From G963422275 sp963422275 (GTDB lineage: Bacteria; Pseudomonadota; Alphaproteobacteria; Rhodobacterales; Rhodobacteraceae), in NCBI GenBank assembly GCA_963422275.1, contig OY729418.1, positions 3,410,001 to 3,474,000 of the forward strand: DNA of 64,000 nucleotides, written 5' to 3'. Of this stretch, positions 17,203 through 26,414 are shown one piece after another (the stretch's first letter is position 1; the number at the start of each line of letters is the position of its first letter). A model generated the notes under the pieces. The model was not told the DNA's origin and made no database searches. It was given only the letters and a program-made list of their open reading frames with translations. The position numbers and the translations under genes are program-made.

Positions 17203-17944
17203 GGTTGTGTACTCATTATGTCGGATCTGGAGCCTGGCGCAGGCTAGGGCGATGACCGAGAGGAAGTTCCGGGCGAGCTTGCTGCAGCACGTGGCGGTCG
17301 CGCGGAAGTGCTTGAGCTTGTTGAAAAACGCTCGGCAAGATTGCGTTGCCAGCAGGCGCCGGATCAACCGACCTCCGCTCCCTTCAGTTGCTTTGGGTGG
17401 GAATGTGCGGCCACGAGCCCATGCCCGCGAATCGGATCGAGAATGGCACGAGCGTCATGACCCCGGTCGGCCACGGTGTCCCGCACCGGGGGACCGCCGG
17501 CGAGCGGTGTCGCCACGACGGTCTTGTTTGAAACCTGCCCGGCACTGAGAGCGAACTGGCCGGCAGGCCGCTGGCGCCGACGATTACATGGATCTGTTGC
17601 ATCAACCCGCCTCGGGAGCGGCCGATGGCGGGGTCCGACCCCTTTTCCGCCCGCCGCACGCTGATGGGTGTGCACGATCGAGTTGCCGAAGAGATGGAGC
17701 ACCTCCGGCGCCTCTGCGCTGAAGGCGTTGAACGTGCGCACCCACACCCCTTTCCCTGATCAGCGATTGCAGCCTGTTGCATACGGTCCATAGTCTTCCG
17801 GCACCCCGCGCGGCCTGTTGGGCAACAGCGGCTGGCTCGCGGCCCATTCCCGGTCGGTCAGGCTGCAGCGAGACATCGTCAGCCCCTCCATGGCTTGAAC
17901 GCAACACCCCTGTCCGCATCATGTCTCGCAGCTTATGGACAACC
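17203..17944 (-). mobile_element. IS5-family (IS427-like) element, decayed
   Basis: Ends ggttgt (17203-17208) and acaacc (17939-17944) are inverted and flanked by TA on both sides (17201-17202 and 17945-17946), as in TA-targeting IS5 subgroups. The inside encodes a frameshifted transposase on the minus strand. The right end touches the metY stop codon: the TA duplication plus the first IS base make TAG. Confidence 0.75.
17210..17880 (-). pseudogene. IS5-family transposase, frameshifted
   Basis: Minus-strand pieces in changing frames match the two-frame IS5/IS427 transposases: SRCSLTDREWAASRC-like start, GRAGCRKTMDRMQQ, VWVRTFNAFSAEAPEVLHLF, SVRRAEKGSDPAIGRSRGGL, QIHVIVGASGLP, FALSAGQVSNKTVVA, a ADRGHDARAILDPIRGHG segment with the DDE Asp, and an ending like FFNKLKHFRATATCCSKLAR. 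At least three frame changes are needed to join them, so it cannot be active. Confidence 0.75.
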
Positions 17945-19236
17945 TAGGAAGATGATTTGGCGAGAGCTTGATCGATGTCGGCGATGAGGTCGTCTGCATC
18001 CTCAATACCAATTGACAGACGAACTACGTCGCGCTCCGCGCCAGCGGCTTTCTGTTGCTCCGGGGTTAGTTGCCGGTGGGTTGTAGAAGCGGAATGAATG
18101 ACAAGCGATCGGGTGTCGCCAAGATTCGCCACGTGGCTAAATATCTCAAGGCTGTCGACGAACTTGATACACGCGTCGTATCCACCCTTGTGAGTGAACG
18201 TGAATAGAGCGCCCGCCCCATTGGGGCAAATCTTCTCAATACGCTCGTAATAGGGAGACGATGGAAGTCCAGCGTAGGTAACGTTCTTGATTCGATCGTC
18301 CTTTTCTAGCCACGTTGCGATCGTGACAGCGTTTTCGACATGTTTTTGCATTCGTAAGGAAAGTGTCTCGATGCCCAGGAGAGTGTAGTGGGCGCCTTGT
18401 GGATTCATGGTCATGCCGAGATCGCGCAGACTGACCGCAATTCCATGAAACGTAAACGCCAGAGACCCAAACGTTTCGTGGAATTTCAACCCATGATATG
18501 CTTGCTCAGGTTCGGAAAGCGACGGGAATTTGTCATTCGCCGACCAATCGAATTCTCCGGAATCGACAATAGCGCCTCCCGTTACGGTGCCGTTGCCAGT
18601 GAGGTACTTAGTCGTTGAATGAACGACGAGAGTTGCGCCATGCTCGATCGGGCGGCAAAGATACGGCGTTGCCGAAGTGTTATCCACTATGAGTGGAATG
18701 CCGTTCCGGCTGGCGATTTCGGCAAGTGCAGTGAGGTCTGAGATGTAACCCCCTGGATTGGCAATGGATTCGCAGAACAGTGCTTTTGTGTTTTCATCAA
18801 TGGCTCGATTGACTGCCGTCAGATCTTCGGTGTCGACAAACTTTGCTGACCAGCCGAAGCGGTGGATAGTCCGGCTGAATTGCGTTACGGTTCCACCGTA
18901 CAGGCGATCGGAAGTCACAATGTTGGCGCCAGGTTGCATCAAGGGGAACAACGCCATTATCTGCGCTCCGTGCCCCGATGAGCAGCAGACCGCTCCAGCT
19001 CCACCCTCAAGCGATGCTATCCGTTCTTGGAGAACGGCCACCGTCGGGTTGGTTAGGCGCGAGTATATGTAGCCGACCTCCTGCAGGTTGAAGAGGGCTG
19101 CCGCATGTGCCGCGTCGCGAAAAACGTAGGCAGTGGATTGATAAATTGGTGTCTGGCGCGCACCCGTCGCTGGGTCCGGTTTAGATCCGGCATGCACTTG
19201 CAACGTATCGAATCCGTAGGTTGGTCCATCAGGCAT
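17944..19236 (-). CDS. metY: O-acetylhomoserine aminocarboxypropyltransferase
   Basis: PLP enzyme that makes homocysteine (or methionine directly) from O-acetylhomoserine and sulfide or methanethiol. The 430-aa length and sequence are typical of MetY: FDTLQVHAGSKPDPATGARQ at the N-terminus, PIYQSTAYVFRD, YSRLTNPTVAVLQERIA, SSGHGAQ, IVDNTSATPYLCRP, the PLP Lys in HSTTKYLTGNG (about residue 209) and LGDTRSLVIHSASTTH near the end. The C-terminus is intact, but its stop codon is now formed at the junction with an IS remnant. I searched the 5' region by eye for SAM-II or SAM/SAH riboswitch cores and found none. Confidence 0.95.
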   Translation of the reverse strand: MPDGPTYGFDTLQVHAGSKPDPATGARQTPIYQSTAYVFRDAAHAAALFNLQEVGYIYSRLTNPTVAVLQERIASLEGGAGAVCCSSGHGAQIMALFPLMQPGANIVTSDRLYGGTVTQFSRTIHRFGWSAKFVDTEDLTAVNRAIDENTKALFCESIANPGGYISDLTALAEIASRNGIPLIVDNTSATPYLCRPIEHGATLVVHSTTKYLTGNGTVTGGAIVDSGEFDWSANDKFPSLSEPEQAYHGLKFHETFGSLAFTFHGIAVSLRDLGMTMNPQGAHYTLLGIETLSLRMQKHVENAVTIATWLEKDDRIKNVTYAGLPSSPYYERIEKICPNGAGALFTFTHKGGYDACIKFVDSLEIFSHVANLGDTRSLVIHSASTTHRQLTPEQQKAAGAERDVVRLSIGIEDADDLIADIDQALAKSSS

Positions 19237-19505
19237 GTGAACTTCCTTGCTGTGTCAAAACCGGCAACAGGTTATGAAACTGGCGTTTGGTTGGCAAGTT
19301 GCAAGGTGAAGGAAAGGACGTCGTTATGCAATTGAAGTTTTAGATGGAAAGCAAGCATCACCTGCGCATATCAGGAATCGCTTCCACACTTTGCTGCAAC
19401 TGAGCAACCGCGGAGCAGGAATTGCCTGAGATTCCCTGCCTTGGAACGGAAAACACGGATCGCCAAAGTGGCCAACGAAAAAAGACCCATTTCTGCAATG
19501 TCCAG

Positions 19506-19994
19506 TTAACCCCGTCGGGAGGTAATGATACCAGTATTGAAACCGGCCATTCTCAGTTCGCCGAACAGCCTCTGGTTTTCTATCTTTGGACACCTGTTCT
19601 GAATCACTGTCACGCCCCGTTCCCTTGCCTTTTGAGCAGCCTCCGCATGCCACACTCCGACCTGCATCCAGATGACCTTGATCTCGGGGAATCTTTCCAG
19701 AACGGAGTCGATGATCGCAGGAACCTCGCTTGGTCTCCGGAAGATGTCGACCACGTCCAGATTGGTCTCTGCTGGGATGCATTCAAGGCTGTCTAGCACT
19801 GTCTCGCCGAACAACGACTGACCAGCATAGGCAGGATTTATCGGAATCACCCGATAGCCTCGCAGGCTCAGGTATCGGCCGACAAAATAGGACGGTCGAA
19901 TGGAATTTCCGGAAATTCCCACGCAGGCAAAAGTCTTCATGCTCTTGAGAATGTCGCGAAGCATGGAGTCTGAGTAGTGTTCATGCATTTGCAT
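19506..19994 (-). CDS. CoA-binding domain protein (YccU-like)
   Basis: About 162 aa with a CoA/NAD-type Rossmann fold: the first strand FACVGISGNSIRPSYFVGRYLS replaces the usual GxSxxPxxxSxxV loop, then GYRVIPINPAY, DVVDIFRRPSEVPAI and VIWMQVGVWHAEAAQKARERG, with the C-terminal CPKIENQRLFGEL. Proteins of this family are commonly found beside metY in alphaproteobacteria, as here, but their reaction is not established. The ATG at 19994 (MQMHEHYS) fits the family; the frame is open further upstream without homology-like sequence. ATG at 19988 is an alternative. Confidence 0.85.
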   Translation of the reverse strand: MQMHEHYSDSMLRDILKSMKTFACVGISGNSIRPSYFVGRYLSLRGYRVIPINPAYAGQSLFGETVLDSLECIPAETNLDVVDIFRRPSEVPAIIDSVLERFPEIKVIWMQVGVWHAEAAQKARERGVTVIQNRCPKIENQRLFGELRMAGFNTGIITSRRG

Positions 19995-20102
19995 GTGCGT
20001 TGCGTCCGTCGAGGACCGACATGGCAACAGTGTCCCAATATTAGTGCGAGTCCAATGATGGCTACATTCGCTATGTCCAAATAGCAAACGGGATTTTCGG
20101 CA

Positions 20103-20903
20103 TCATCCTTTGTTTCGCGCCGCCGCTGCGACATACAGCGCGATTGCTGCGGCGTTGGAAACATTGAGCGATTCGAATTTCCGCGCTGAGGAAATATGTA
20201 CCAGCAGGCCGCACTTCGATTTAGTCAGTTGCCGAAGACCGGTCTTCTCTCCGCCTAAGGCGATTGCCACGGGACCCGGTGCGACTCGATCCATTGCGCT
20301 CTGCAGATTTTGGTCAGATTTGGGTTCGAGACCAATGGCCGAATACCCGAGTTCCTTCAGGGTGTCGATTGCCTGTCCAAGATTTCGAACCCTTAGATAA
20401 GGAAACGATTCGAGCGCCCCCGACGCTGCTTTGCCGAGTGCTCCGGTTTCTGGCGGGGAGTGACGTGCAGGGGCAACGACTGCTCGGGCCCCAAACGCCT
20501 TCGCTGACCTGATGATGGAACCGACATTCTGTGGATCGGTTACGCGGTCGAGCAGAATTACCATGGGCAGGTCTGTGCCCACCGCACATATTTCGTTTAA
20601 ATTGCCCCATTGCAAGGGTTTGACTTCAATTGCCGCGCCTTGGTGGACGGACAATGGGTCCAAGGGTGCCTGAAATGACCTGGCATCTCCAATCTCGGGT
20701 TGCATGCCCGACCGAGCAATCGCCTCCTGAAGTTTCTCAGCGCTGTTTCGGGTGACAATGAGGCGAATTCTCTCGCGCCGTGGATTCAAGAGCGCTTCTT
20801 GAACGGCATGCCGTCCGAAAAGCCAAACTGTACCTAGGCTTTGTGATTGTCGTAGTGCGGACCGTTTATACTTTTTGGCGATAAACCGCCCTTTCCTTGT
20901 CAC
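20103..20903 (-). CDS. rlmB: 23S rRNA (guanosine-2'-O-)-methyltransferase RlmB
   Basis: SPOUT-class methyltransferase that modifies the ribosomal peptidyl-transferase region. The 266-aa protein has the N-terminal substrate-binding domain (VWLFGRHAVQEALLNPRRERI) and the knotted catalytic domain with the three SpoU motifs: LLDRVTDPQNVGSIIRSAKAFGA, VAIALGGEKTGLR and SLNVSNAAAIALY. It lies opposite tRNA-Tyr with about 210 bp between, a layout common in alphaproteobacteria. A basic N-terminal tail (about 20 residues) is also usual there. Confidence 0.95.
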   Translation of the reverse strand: MTRKGRFIAKKYKRSALRQSQSLGTVWLFGRHAVQEALLNPRRERIRLIVTRNSAEKLQEAIARSGMQPEIGDARSFQAPLDPLSVHQGAAIEVKPLQWGNLNEICAVGTDLPMVILLDRVTDPQNVGSIIRSAKAFGARAVVAPARHSPPETGALGKAASGALESFPYLRVRNLGQAIDTLKELGYSAIGLEPKSDQNLQSAMDRVAPGPVAIALGGEKTGLRQLTKSKCGLLVHISSARKFESLNVSNAAAIALYVAAAARNKG

Positions 20904-21114
20904 TGGTGGCAGCCGACGATGGCCACAATGCTGGTGATGCCAACCGGCTTCTCCATGAGAATTGAGCGATCATTCAAGTGAAGCCGCGCACGCGGCGGTG
21001 CACTCAGCCGAGAAGGAGCAGAAACGCAGTTATCGCTTGACCGCTGCCATGACTGTGAATATCTGTAGTGCACATTAAGGTCCTCCGTAGATTGATTCAC
21101 ATGCGGGCGGCAAT

Positions 21115-21198
21115 GGGCGATGTGCTGCAAGGTGCGGCAGCGGACTGTAAATCCGCCGGGGAGACCCACGCCTGGTTCGATTCCAGGATCGCCCACCA
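21115..21198 (+). tRNA. tRNA-Tyr (GTA)
   Basis: 84 nt with encoded CCA. Acceptor gggcgat pairs with atcgccc (7 bp). D stem gctg/cggc, anticodon stem gcgga/tccgc with loop ctGTAaa, a 14-nt variable arm typical of class II tRNA-Tyr, and T stem cctgg/ccagg with loop ttcgatt. Discriminator base is A. Confidence 0.97.
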
Positions 21199-21531
21199 TT
21201 TGCAGTGTGCGGGCAGGTTGCGAAAACCGCTCACTTTTACGGCAGCACTCGGCAAAATCCGGGCATTTCTGACACAGCCATTTGAATTTCCTGTTCTCCT
21301 GCCGCTAGTGGATTGATTCCAGATTTTAGCATCCTTGCCTTCTTGCGGCGATAACCGTCCCAAGGATTGGCGGTCCGTGCGCCTGCAATCAAGTTTCATG
21401 GCACCGCTGCCCCTTTTCAGCGAGAGGCCCGGGCTGGGTGCGGTCAAGTGTTTGAATCTGCCTCTTCTCCCTCTCTGCCATCGCCGCTAGGAAATTGCAT
21501 CGTATCGGGCCAATAAAATGGAAACAATCCA
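21199..21531. other. Intergenic region, nothing recognised
   Basis: About 330 bp between tRNA-Tyr and the stop of the convergent SDR gene. No coding frame with homology-like sequence, no RNA signature and no clear terminator with a T-run. Confidence 0.5.
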
Positions 21532-22281
21532 CTAGTAGGTTGCCCTGCCGCCCGAAAGATCGAACACCCCGCCGGTTGTGAAGCTGTTCTCGCGTGACGT
21601 GAGCCAAGCAATCATTGAAGCGGCTTCTTCTAGTTCAAGGAACCGGCCTCTGGGAATCTTGGACAGCATGTATTCGATATGCTCCGGGGCCATCTGCTTG
21701 AAGATCCGGGTTCGAGCCGCAGCAGGAGTCACGCAGTTCACGGCAATATCGAACTCGGCCAGTTCCTTCCCCAACGACTTTGTCAGGGCAATCACTCCGG
21801 CCTTTGATGCTGAGTAGGCGGAGGCCATAGGATTGCCTTCTTTTCCCGCAATTGACGCGATGTTGACAATGCGACCATAGTTTTGACTGCGCATCAAGGG
21901 AACGACTGCCTTGTTCACAAGGAATGTACCGCGCAGATTGATGTCGATCACCCGATCGAACTCCTCAATTTCATAATTTTCCAGTACAGCGTTTCCGCCA
22001 GCGATGCCTGCAGAGTTCACGAGAACATCGATACGGGAAAACGTGCGTATGGTAGATTTCGATGCGGCAAAAACGCTGTTCCAGCGGGCCACATCCGTCT
22101 CAACCGCGATCGAGCCGTTCCCGATTGCGTTGACAGCTTCGCGAGCTAGTGCAATGTCAATATCCCAGATGGCGACCCGTGCACCAAGCTTTGCAAGGTT
22201 CTTGGACACTGCACCGCCTATTCCTTGGGCGCCGCCCGTAACAACCGCCCTTTGGTCGGCAAAAGAATTTACGTCTAGCAT
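21532..22281 (-). CDS. Short-chain dehydrogenase/reductase
   Basis: A 249-aa classical SDR. NAD(P) motif TGGAQGIGGAV (about residues 15-25), an Asp after the second strand (WDID) that suggests NAD preference, the NSAGIAGG structural motif, the catalytic Ser in IVNIASIAGKEG (about 143) and YSASK (Tyr about 156, Lys 160). The ending GGVFDLSGGRATY is typical of sugar or polyol dehydrogenases and FabG-like enzymes. Substrate cannot be read from sequence and the neighbours give no pathway. It is transcribed alone. Confidence 0.88.
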   Translation of the reverse strand: MLDVNSFADQRAVVTGGAQGIGGAVSKNLAKLGARVAIWDIDIALAREAVNAIGNGSIAVETDVARWNSVFAASKSTIRTFSRIDVLVNSAGIAGGNAVLENYEIEEFDRVIDINLRGTFLVNKAVVPLMRSQNYGRIVNIASIAGKEGNPMASAYSASKAGVIALTKSLGKELAEFDIAVNCVTPAAARTRIFKQMAPEHIEYMLSKIPRGRFLELEEAASMIAWLTSRENSFTTGGVFDLSGGRATY

Positions 22282-22542
22282 CGCGGCCCCCGCTATGTCC
22301 CTTAATCCAGCGTTGCTGCAATTTACTCCGGGTCGTGCCCGCGCATTGATATCTCAATGTAGTGCGCTCTGTTTCGACACTCAAATCTGCTGATGCCAAA
22401 CCTGCAAGCAACATGATTCAATGAATGCGGTAAACAGTGCGGATAGGCACCTTTCAAATTCACCGTTCGAGGTTAAGTTGAGGCTGAAAGCCTTGTCCCA
22501 TAAGTTGCGCTTGACGTCAAGACACGTTAATTCTTTGGCAGA

Positions 22543-22580
22543 GCAATCGCCTTTGAAAAATTCCGGTTTTCCTTTCCGGG
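22543..22580. repeat. Dispersed repeat, copy 2, left half
   Basis: gcaatcgcctttgaaaaatt and the following ccggttttcctttccgg match the first 40 bp of the copy at 8282-8356 with one or two changes. The match then stops abruptly and resumes at 22733. Confidence 0.65.
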
Positions 22581-22732
22581 GGGCGGTGCAATGTGCCTGC
22601 AAGCAACAACGCCGAGGCAGGCATCAGGCAGGATTACCCTGTTTCTCTTCAAGGAACCGGAGACCCCAAGGGCGCAGCAACGCCAAGCGCCCCGACCTCG
22701 CGAGATGGCGGCCATTGCGCTCCCTTGCATCG

Positions 22733-22777
22733 TTTCCGGCGGTGAGAGATGTGCCGGCTATGCAGAGATACGGGGAG
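22733..22777. repeat. Dispersed repeat, copy 2, right half
   Basis: The stretch ending tatgcagagatacggggag matches 8322-8356 (ending gtgcagagatgcggggag). About 150 bp at 22580-22732 separate it from the left half, suggesting an insertion into this copy or a deletion in the other. Confidence 0.6.
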
Positions 22778-22960
22778 AGCAGTGAGCCGTTCCTTAACGC
22801 GCCACACTAGGTGCTGAATGTAGCGCTGAGCATCGTGTCGTGCCAGGTGCGCGCTAGATGCTTGGCGAGCCGAAACACACCGTCTGTGGCACAACGATGT
22901 CCTGATCGGCAGGGTCCATCTCTAATGGACAATTAAAACAAAGAATTATGGATTTATTCG

Positions 22961-23275
22961 TTAAATCGTTCGACTCTGCTTCTCGGCAATGCCGGACATG
23001 TTTTTCCGGCTTTCGAGCTCATGCAGCACTGCCTTGAAGTCAACATCGGACGCCGCAAGCAGAACCAGCAGATGATACAGCACATCAGCTGCTTCGCGGG
23101 CAACGCTGCCTCGGTTTCCGCTCAAGCTAGCGATCACTAATTCCGTAGCCTCCTCGCCAAATTTTCTTGCGCAACCTTCCCGCCCGTCGGCGAGCAGCTT
23201 GGCTGTCCAAGACGAATCGGGGCTTGCGCCCCGGCGAAGGCCAATGGTCTCGGACAGTTCCTGTAACGTGTTCAT
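22961..23275 (-). CDS. hisE: Phosphoribosyl-ATP pyrophosphatase
   Basis: Second step of histidine synthesis: hydrolysis of PR-ATP to PR-AMP and PPi. The 104-aa size is normal for stand-alone HisE. The all-helical MazG-like core is visible with KFGEEATELVIAS (metal-binding Glu residues, about 38-50) and REAADVLYHLLVLL (Glu/Asp of the second metal helix). Its ATG overlaps the hisF stop (ATGA), so it is the last gene of the hisBHAFE unit. Confidence 0.96.
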   Translation of the reverse strand: MNTLQELSETIGLRRGASPDSSWTAKLLADGREGCARKFGEEATELVIASLSGNRGSVAREAADVLYHLLVLLAASDVDFKAVLHELESRKNMSGIAEKQSRTI

Positions 23276-24033
23276 TCCAACCTCATGGGAATCCCTGCAT
23301 TTGCCATGTGCTGCTTCGCCTCACTGATCGTATGTTCGCCAAAGTGGAATATCGATGCCGCGAGCACCGCTGACGCGCCTGCCTTCCTGACTCCGTCGAC
23401 AAGGTGGTCGAGATTGCCGACACCCCCAGAGGCGATCACCGGTATCGAGACCGCGGACGAAACCATGTGTGTGAGGATGGTATCGAAACCCGACCGCGTT
23501 CCGTCGCTGTCCATGCTCGTAAGCAGAATCTCTCCAGCACCCCGTCGAGCCATTTCCCGAGCGAATTCTACAACATCGATTCCGGTGGGTCGGCGACCAC
23601 CGTGGGTGAAAATCTCCCAGCGTTCTCCAGGTGCCGACTTGGCGTCGATCGCGACGACGATGCATTGAGTCCCGAATCTGTTTGCCGATGTCGAAACAAT
23701 CTCAGGGTCTGCAACGGCTGCCGAGTTGAACGAGACTTTGTCGGCGCCAGCCCTCAGAAGCTTCCATACATCGTCCGGTGTCCGCACCCCTCCGCCCACC
23801 GTCAACGGCATGAAACATTGCTCCGCTGTTCGCGTGACAATGTCCAGCATGGTGCCACGGTTCTCGTGCGAGGCGCTGATGTCTAGTATGCAAAGCTCGT
23901 CAGCACCTTCGTCATCGTATTTCTTGGCCGCCTCGACCGGGTCGCCAGCATCCACAAGATCGTTGAAGTTAACGCCTTTCACAACACGCCCATCGTCAAC
24001 ATCGAGGCACGGGATCACCCGTACTTTCAACAT
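23272..24033 (-). CDS. hisF: Imidazole glycerol phosphate synthase, cyclase subunit
   Basis: Forms IGP and AICAR from PRFAR with ammonia delivered by HisH. 253 aa, a (beta/alpha)8 barrel. Catalytic Asp11 in VIPCLDVDDGRVVKGVNF and the second catalytic Asp in VVAIDAKSAPG (about residue 130) are present, as are the phosphate loops TVGGGVRT and IASGGVGN. It overlaps hisA by 7 bp upstream and hisE by 4 bp downstream, so the genes are translationally tight. Confidence 0.98.
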   Translation of the reverse strand: MLKVRVIPCLDVDDGRVVKGVNFNDLVDAGDPVEAAKKYDDEGADELCILDISASHENRGTMLDIVTRTAEQCFMPLTVGGGVRTPDDVWKLLRAGADKVSFNSAAVADPEIVSTSANRFGTQCIVVAIDAKSAPGERWEIFTHGGRRPTGIDVVEFAREMARRGAGEILLTSMDSDGTRSGFDTILTHMVSSAVSIPVIASGGVGNLDHLVDGVRKAGASAVLAASIFHFGEHTISEAKQHMANAGIPMRLE

Positions 24034-24797
24034 TTCATGCCCCTGTCTTCGGGCCCATCCCGTGAACCGTCTTTGGTATTGGCCAGCAACGCCAACGCTT
24101 CCTCAATTCCGATTGCACCGTCGTAGAGTGCCCGTCCTGAAATGACTCCTTCAAGAGGCACTCCACAGTCGCGTAAGGCAGCCAAGTCCTCAAGCGACGA
24201 AACCCCGCCCGACGCGATCACTGGCACGGAAACTGACTCGGCAAGTTCAGCGGTGGCTCGGACGTTCGGCCCTTCCATGGTTCCATCCCGTTCAATGTCC
24301 GTGTAAATAATCGCCGATATTCCGGCATCCTCGAATCTGCGAGCGAGTTCAATCGCTGTTACTTCCGAGTCCTTCGCCCAGCCGCGAGTGGCGGCAACCC
24401 CGCCGCGCGCATCGATTGCGACTGCGACCTGGCCGGGAAATTGTTGTGCGGCAACCCTAACGAGATCTGGATTTTCCACTGCAGCCGTACCTAACACTGC
24501 TCGTGAAACGCCCTTGTCAAACCAGAACTCCAGATGCCTTATTTCGCGGAGGCCGCCACCTAGCTGGACCGGGATGCGCATTGCTTCGACAATCGATGCT
24601 ACGAACTTCCCGTTGATGGACCTTCCCTCTGTTGCGCCGTCAAGATCGACAAGATGTATCCATTTGCAACCTGCTTCCTCGAAGAGCCTTGCCTGACCGG
24701 TCGGGTTGTCGTTGAAGACGGTGGAGACCGACATGTCGCCTTTTAAGAGGCGCACGCACTTTCCGCCCTTGAGATCGATTGATGGAAAGAGAATCAT
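24027..24797 (-). CDS. hisA: ProFAR isomerase
   Basis: Amadori isomerisation of ProFAR to PRFAR in histidine synthesis. 256 aa barrel, homologous to HisF. LFPSIDLKGGKCVRLLKGDM holds the catalytic Asp near residue 8; QLGGGLRE and VIASGGVSS are the phosphate-binding loops, and YTDIERDGTMEGPN holds the second Asp. The C-terminal tail (GSRDGPEDRGMKC) overlaps the hisF start. It lies 18 bp after hisH. Confidence 0.98.
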   Translation of the reverse strand: MILFPSIDLKGGKCVRLLKGDMSVSTVFNDNPTGQARLFEEAGCKWIHLVDLDGATEGRSINGKFVASIVEAMRIPVQLGGGLREIRHLEFWFDKGVSRAVLGTAAVENPDLVRVAAQQFPGQVAVAIDARGGVAATRGWAKDSEVTAIELARRFEDAGISAIIYTDIERDGTMEGPNVRATAELAESVSVPVIASGGVSSLEDLAALRDCGVPLEGVISGRALYDGAIGIEEALALLANTKDGSRDGPEDRGMKC

Positions 24798-24815
24798 ACT
24801 TGCAATTTTGAGCCT

Positions 24816-25454
24816 CTATGGATTCCATTGCAGGAAATTTTGGATGATCTTAAGTCCTGTCCTTTGGCTCTTTTCTGGATGGAACTGGACGCCCACTAGG
24901 TTCTTCAGAGCGACAGCGGCCGTTATGTCGCCGCCGTAGTCCACGCGTGCGATCCGGTGACGTAGCTCGCTTGGATAAAACTGGTATGAATGCACAAAGT
25001 AGGCGTGCACTCCGCTGGGCAGGCCTCCGAATAAGAAGTGTTCCGCGTCAAGCTCGAGCTCGTTCCATCCCATGTGGGGAACCTTAAGTTCACCGTTATC
25101 GGGATTAACGCGATCGACGACGCCCGGAATCCACCCAAGGCCGCAGGTTTCCGTGTGCTCGCGACCAAAATCCGCAAGCAACTGCATACCGACACAGATG
25201 CCAAGGAAGGGAACGCACCTCTGCATTGCCGCTTCGTTAAGGGCCTCAAATAAACCTGGCCGGCAATTTATGCCCTTACGACAATCTGCAAATGCTCCGA
25301 CTCCCGGGAGAACGAGACGCGAGGCACGGGCGACTTCGTCTGGATCAGCGGAGACTCGAATCTCGCCGGCTGCCGAATCGGCCGCGGCTCGCTGGAAACT
25401 CTTCTCAACCGAATGCAGATTGCCTGAACCGCAGTCAACAATGACGGTAGTCAC
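24816..25454 (-). CDS. hisH: Imidazole glycerol phosphate synthase, glutaminase subunit
   Basis: Class-I glutaminase that supplies ammonia to HisF. I start at the GTG at 25454 (MTTVIVDCGSGNLHSVEKSF, 212 aa), one base after the hisB stop; the frame is open upstream inside hisB but the family begins here. The nucleophile Cys is in PFLGICVGMQLLADFG (about residue 87). The His/Glu of the triad lie in VHSYQFYP and in the C-terminal VGVQFHPEKSQ. The oxyanion strand LVLPGVGAF is clear. Confidence 0.97.
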   Translation of the reverse strand: MTTVIVDCGSGNLHSVEKSFQRAAADSAAGEIRVSADPDEVARASRLVLPGVGAFADCRKGINCRPGLFEALNEAAMQRCVPFLGICVGMQLLADFGREHTETCGLGWIPGVVDRVNPDNGELKVPHMGWNELELDAEHFLFGGLPSGVHAYFVHSYQFYPSELRHRIARVDYGGDITAAVALKNLVGVQFHPEKSQRTGLKIIQNFLQWNP

Positions 25455-25455
25455 G

Positions 25456-26043
25456 CTAGAGGATACCCTTGGTCGACGGTACTTCCGAAGAGTCCGATTC
25501 ATTGATTGCGACCGCATGCCGAAGAGCCCTCGCAACTGCCTTGAACGCGGCCTCGGCAATATGGTGGCTGTTTTGGCCATTTCGTTTCTCGATGTGCAGG
25601 GTCATGCCACAATGGGTGCTGAATGCTTGGAAGAACTCGCGAACCAGTTCGGTGTCAAACGTTCCTATTTTCATGGTGGGCATTTCGACTTTCCACACCA
25701 GATAGGGCCGTCCTGACAGGTCCAATGCCGCCGTGACGAGCGCGTCGTCCATCGGCAGGCTGCACTCGCCGTACCTATGTATTCCTCGCTTGTCACCGAG
25801 CGCGGACCGCAAGGCGGATCCAATTGCGATGCCAACATCCTCCACTGTGTGGTGATCGTCCACGTGCTGGTCGCCGGAGGCGCACACGGTAAGGTTAATG
25901 CGCGAATGACTCGCGAGTTGGCTCAGCATGTGATCCAGAAACCCGACCCCGGTACCGTTGTCGTGCTTTCCCGTTCCGTCGAGATCTAGCGACACCTCGA
26001 TTTTCGTTTCTCTGGTTTCCCGGTTTATGTGTGCGGTGCGCAT
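25456..26043 (-). CDS. hisB: Imidazoleglycerol-phosphate dehydratase
   Basis: Dehydrates IGP to imidazole acetol phosphate; manganese enzyme. With the ATG at 26043 (MRTAHINRETRETKIEVSLD) the product is 195 aa, the size of monofunctional HisB without the phosphatase domain. Metal-binding motifs FLDHML, DDHHTVEDVGI and NSHHIAEAAFKA are all present. It leads the hisBHAFE unit. No histidine attenuator peptide is visible upstream. Confidence 0.97.
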   Translation of the reverse strand: MRTAHINRETRETKIEVSLDLDGTGKHDNGTGVGFLDHMLSQLASHSRINLTVCASGDQHVDDHHTVEDVGIAIGSALRSALGDKRGIHRYGECSLPMDDALVTAALDLSGRPYLVWKVEMPTMKIGTFDTELVREFFQAFSTHCGMTLHIEKRNGQNSHHIAEAAFKAVARALRHAVAINESDSSEVPSTKGIL

Positions 26044-26414
26044 CTGGGTGCCTTTGGCTATTTGTTGCGGCGAGTATATTGCCATATGGTTGGATTCGCC
26101 ACCTCCGCAGAACAAGCGGCCCCCAAGGGTGCTCAGCTCAGCGATCAACTGTTGAACAAGACGTTCGAATTGCGAGCCTCTAAGGTATGAATCGGCCGCT
26201 TGGCGCTCCGTACACGCTGAACTGGCTTGGTGCGACTCTCACGATTCCACTGCTAACGTGAAGCATTTAATTATGATATTACACGAAAGTCAGGCAGTAT
26301 ATGGATGGCGTGCGGACCTGCCGAATTCACTGCTAGCTTGGCAAGAAATACCGAAGCGGTCTCCTCTTTCGGTACAGCCTTGGATGGTCAATTGGAAAAT
26401 TCCGGCTAATTTCG

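Larger units (their letters stand above)
22282..22960. other. Intergenic region with a split dispersed repeat
   Basis: About 680 bp with no recognisable gene. It contains the two halves of the second copy of the repeat also seen at 8282-8356. Minus-strand frames across it look protein-like only over short spans and match no family I know. Confidence 0.5.

Noticed and set aside
19237..19340. Possible SAM-II or SAM/SAH riboswitch before metY
   Set aside because: The conserved core blocks and pseudoknot pairing of these riboswitches were not found by eye.
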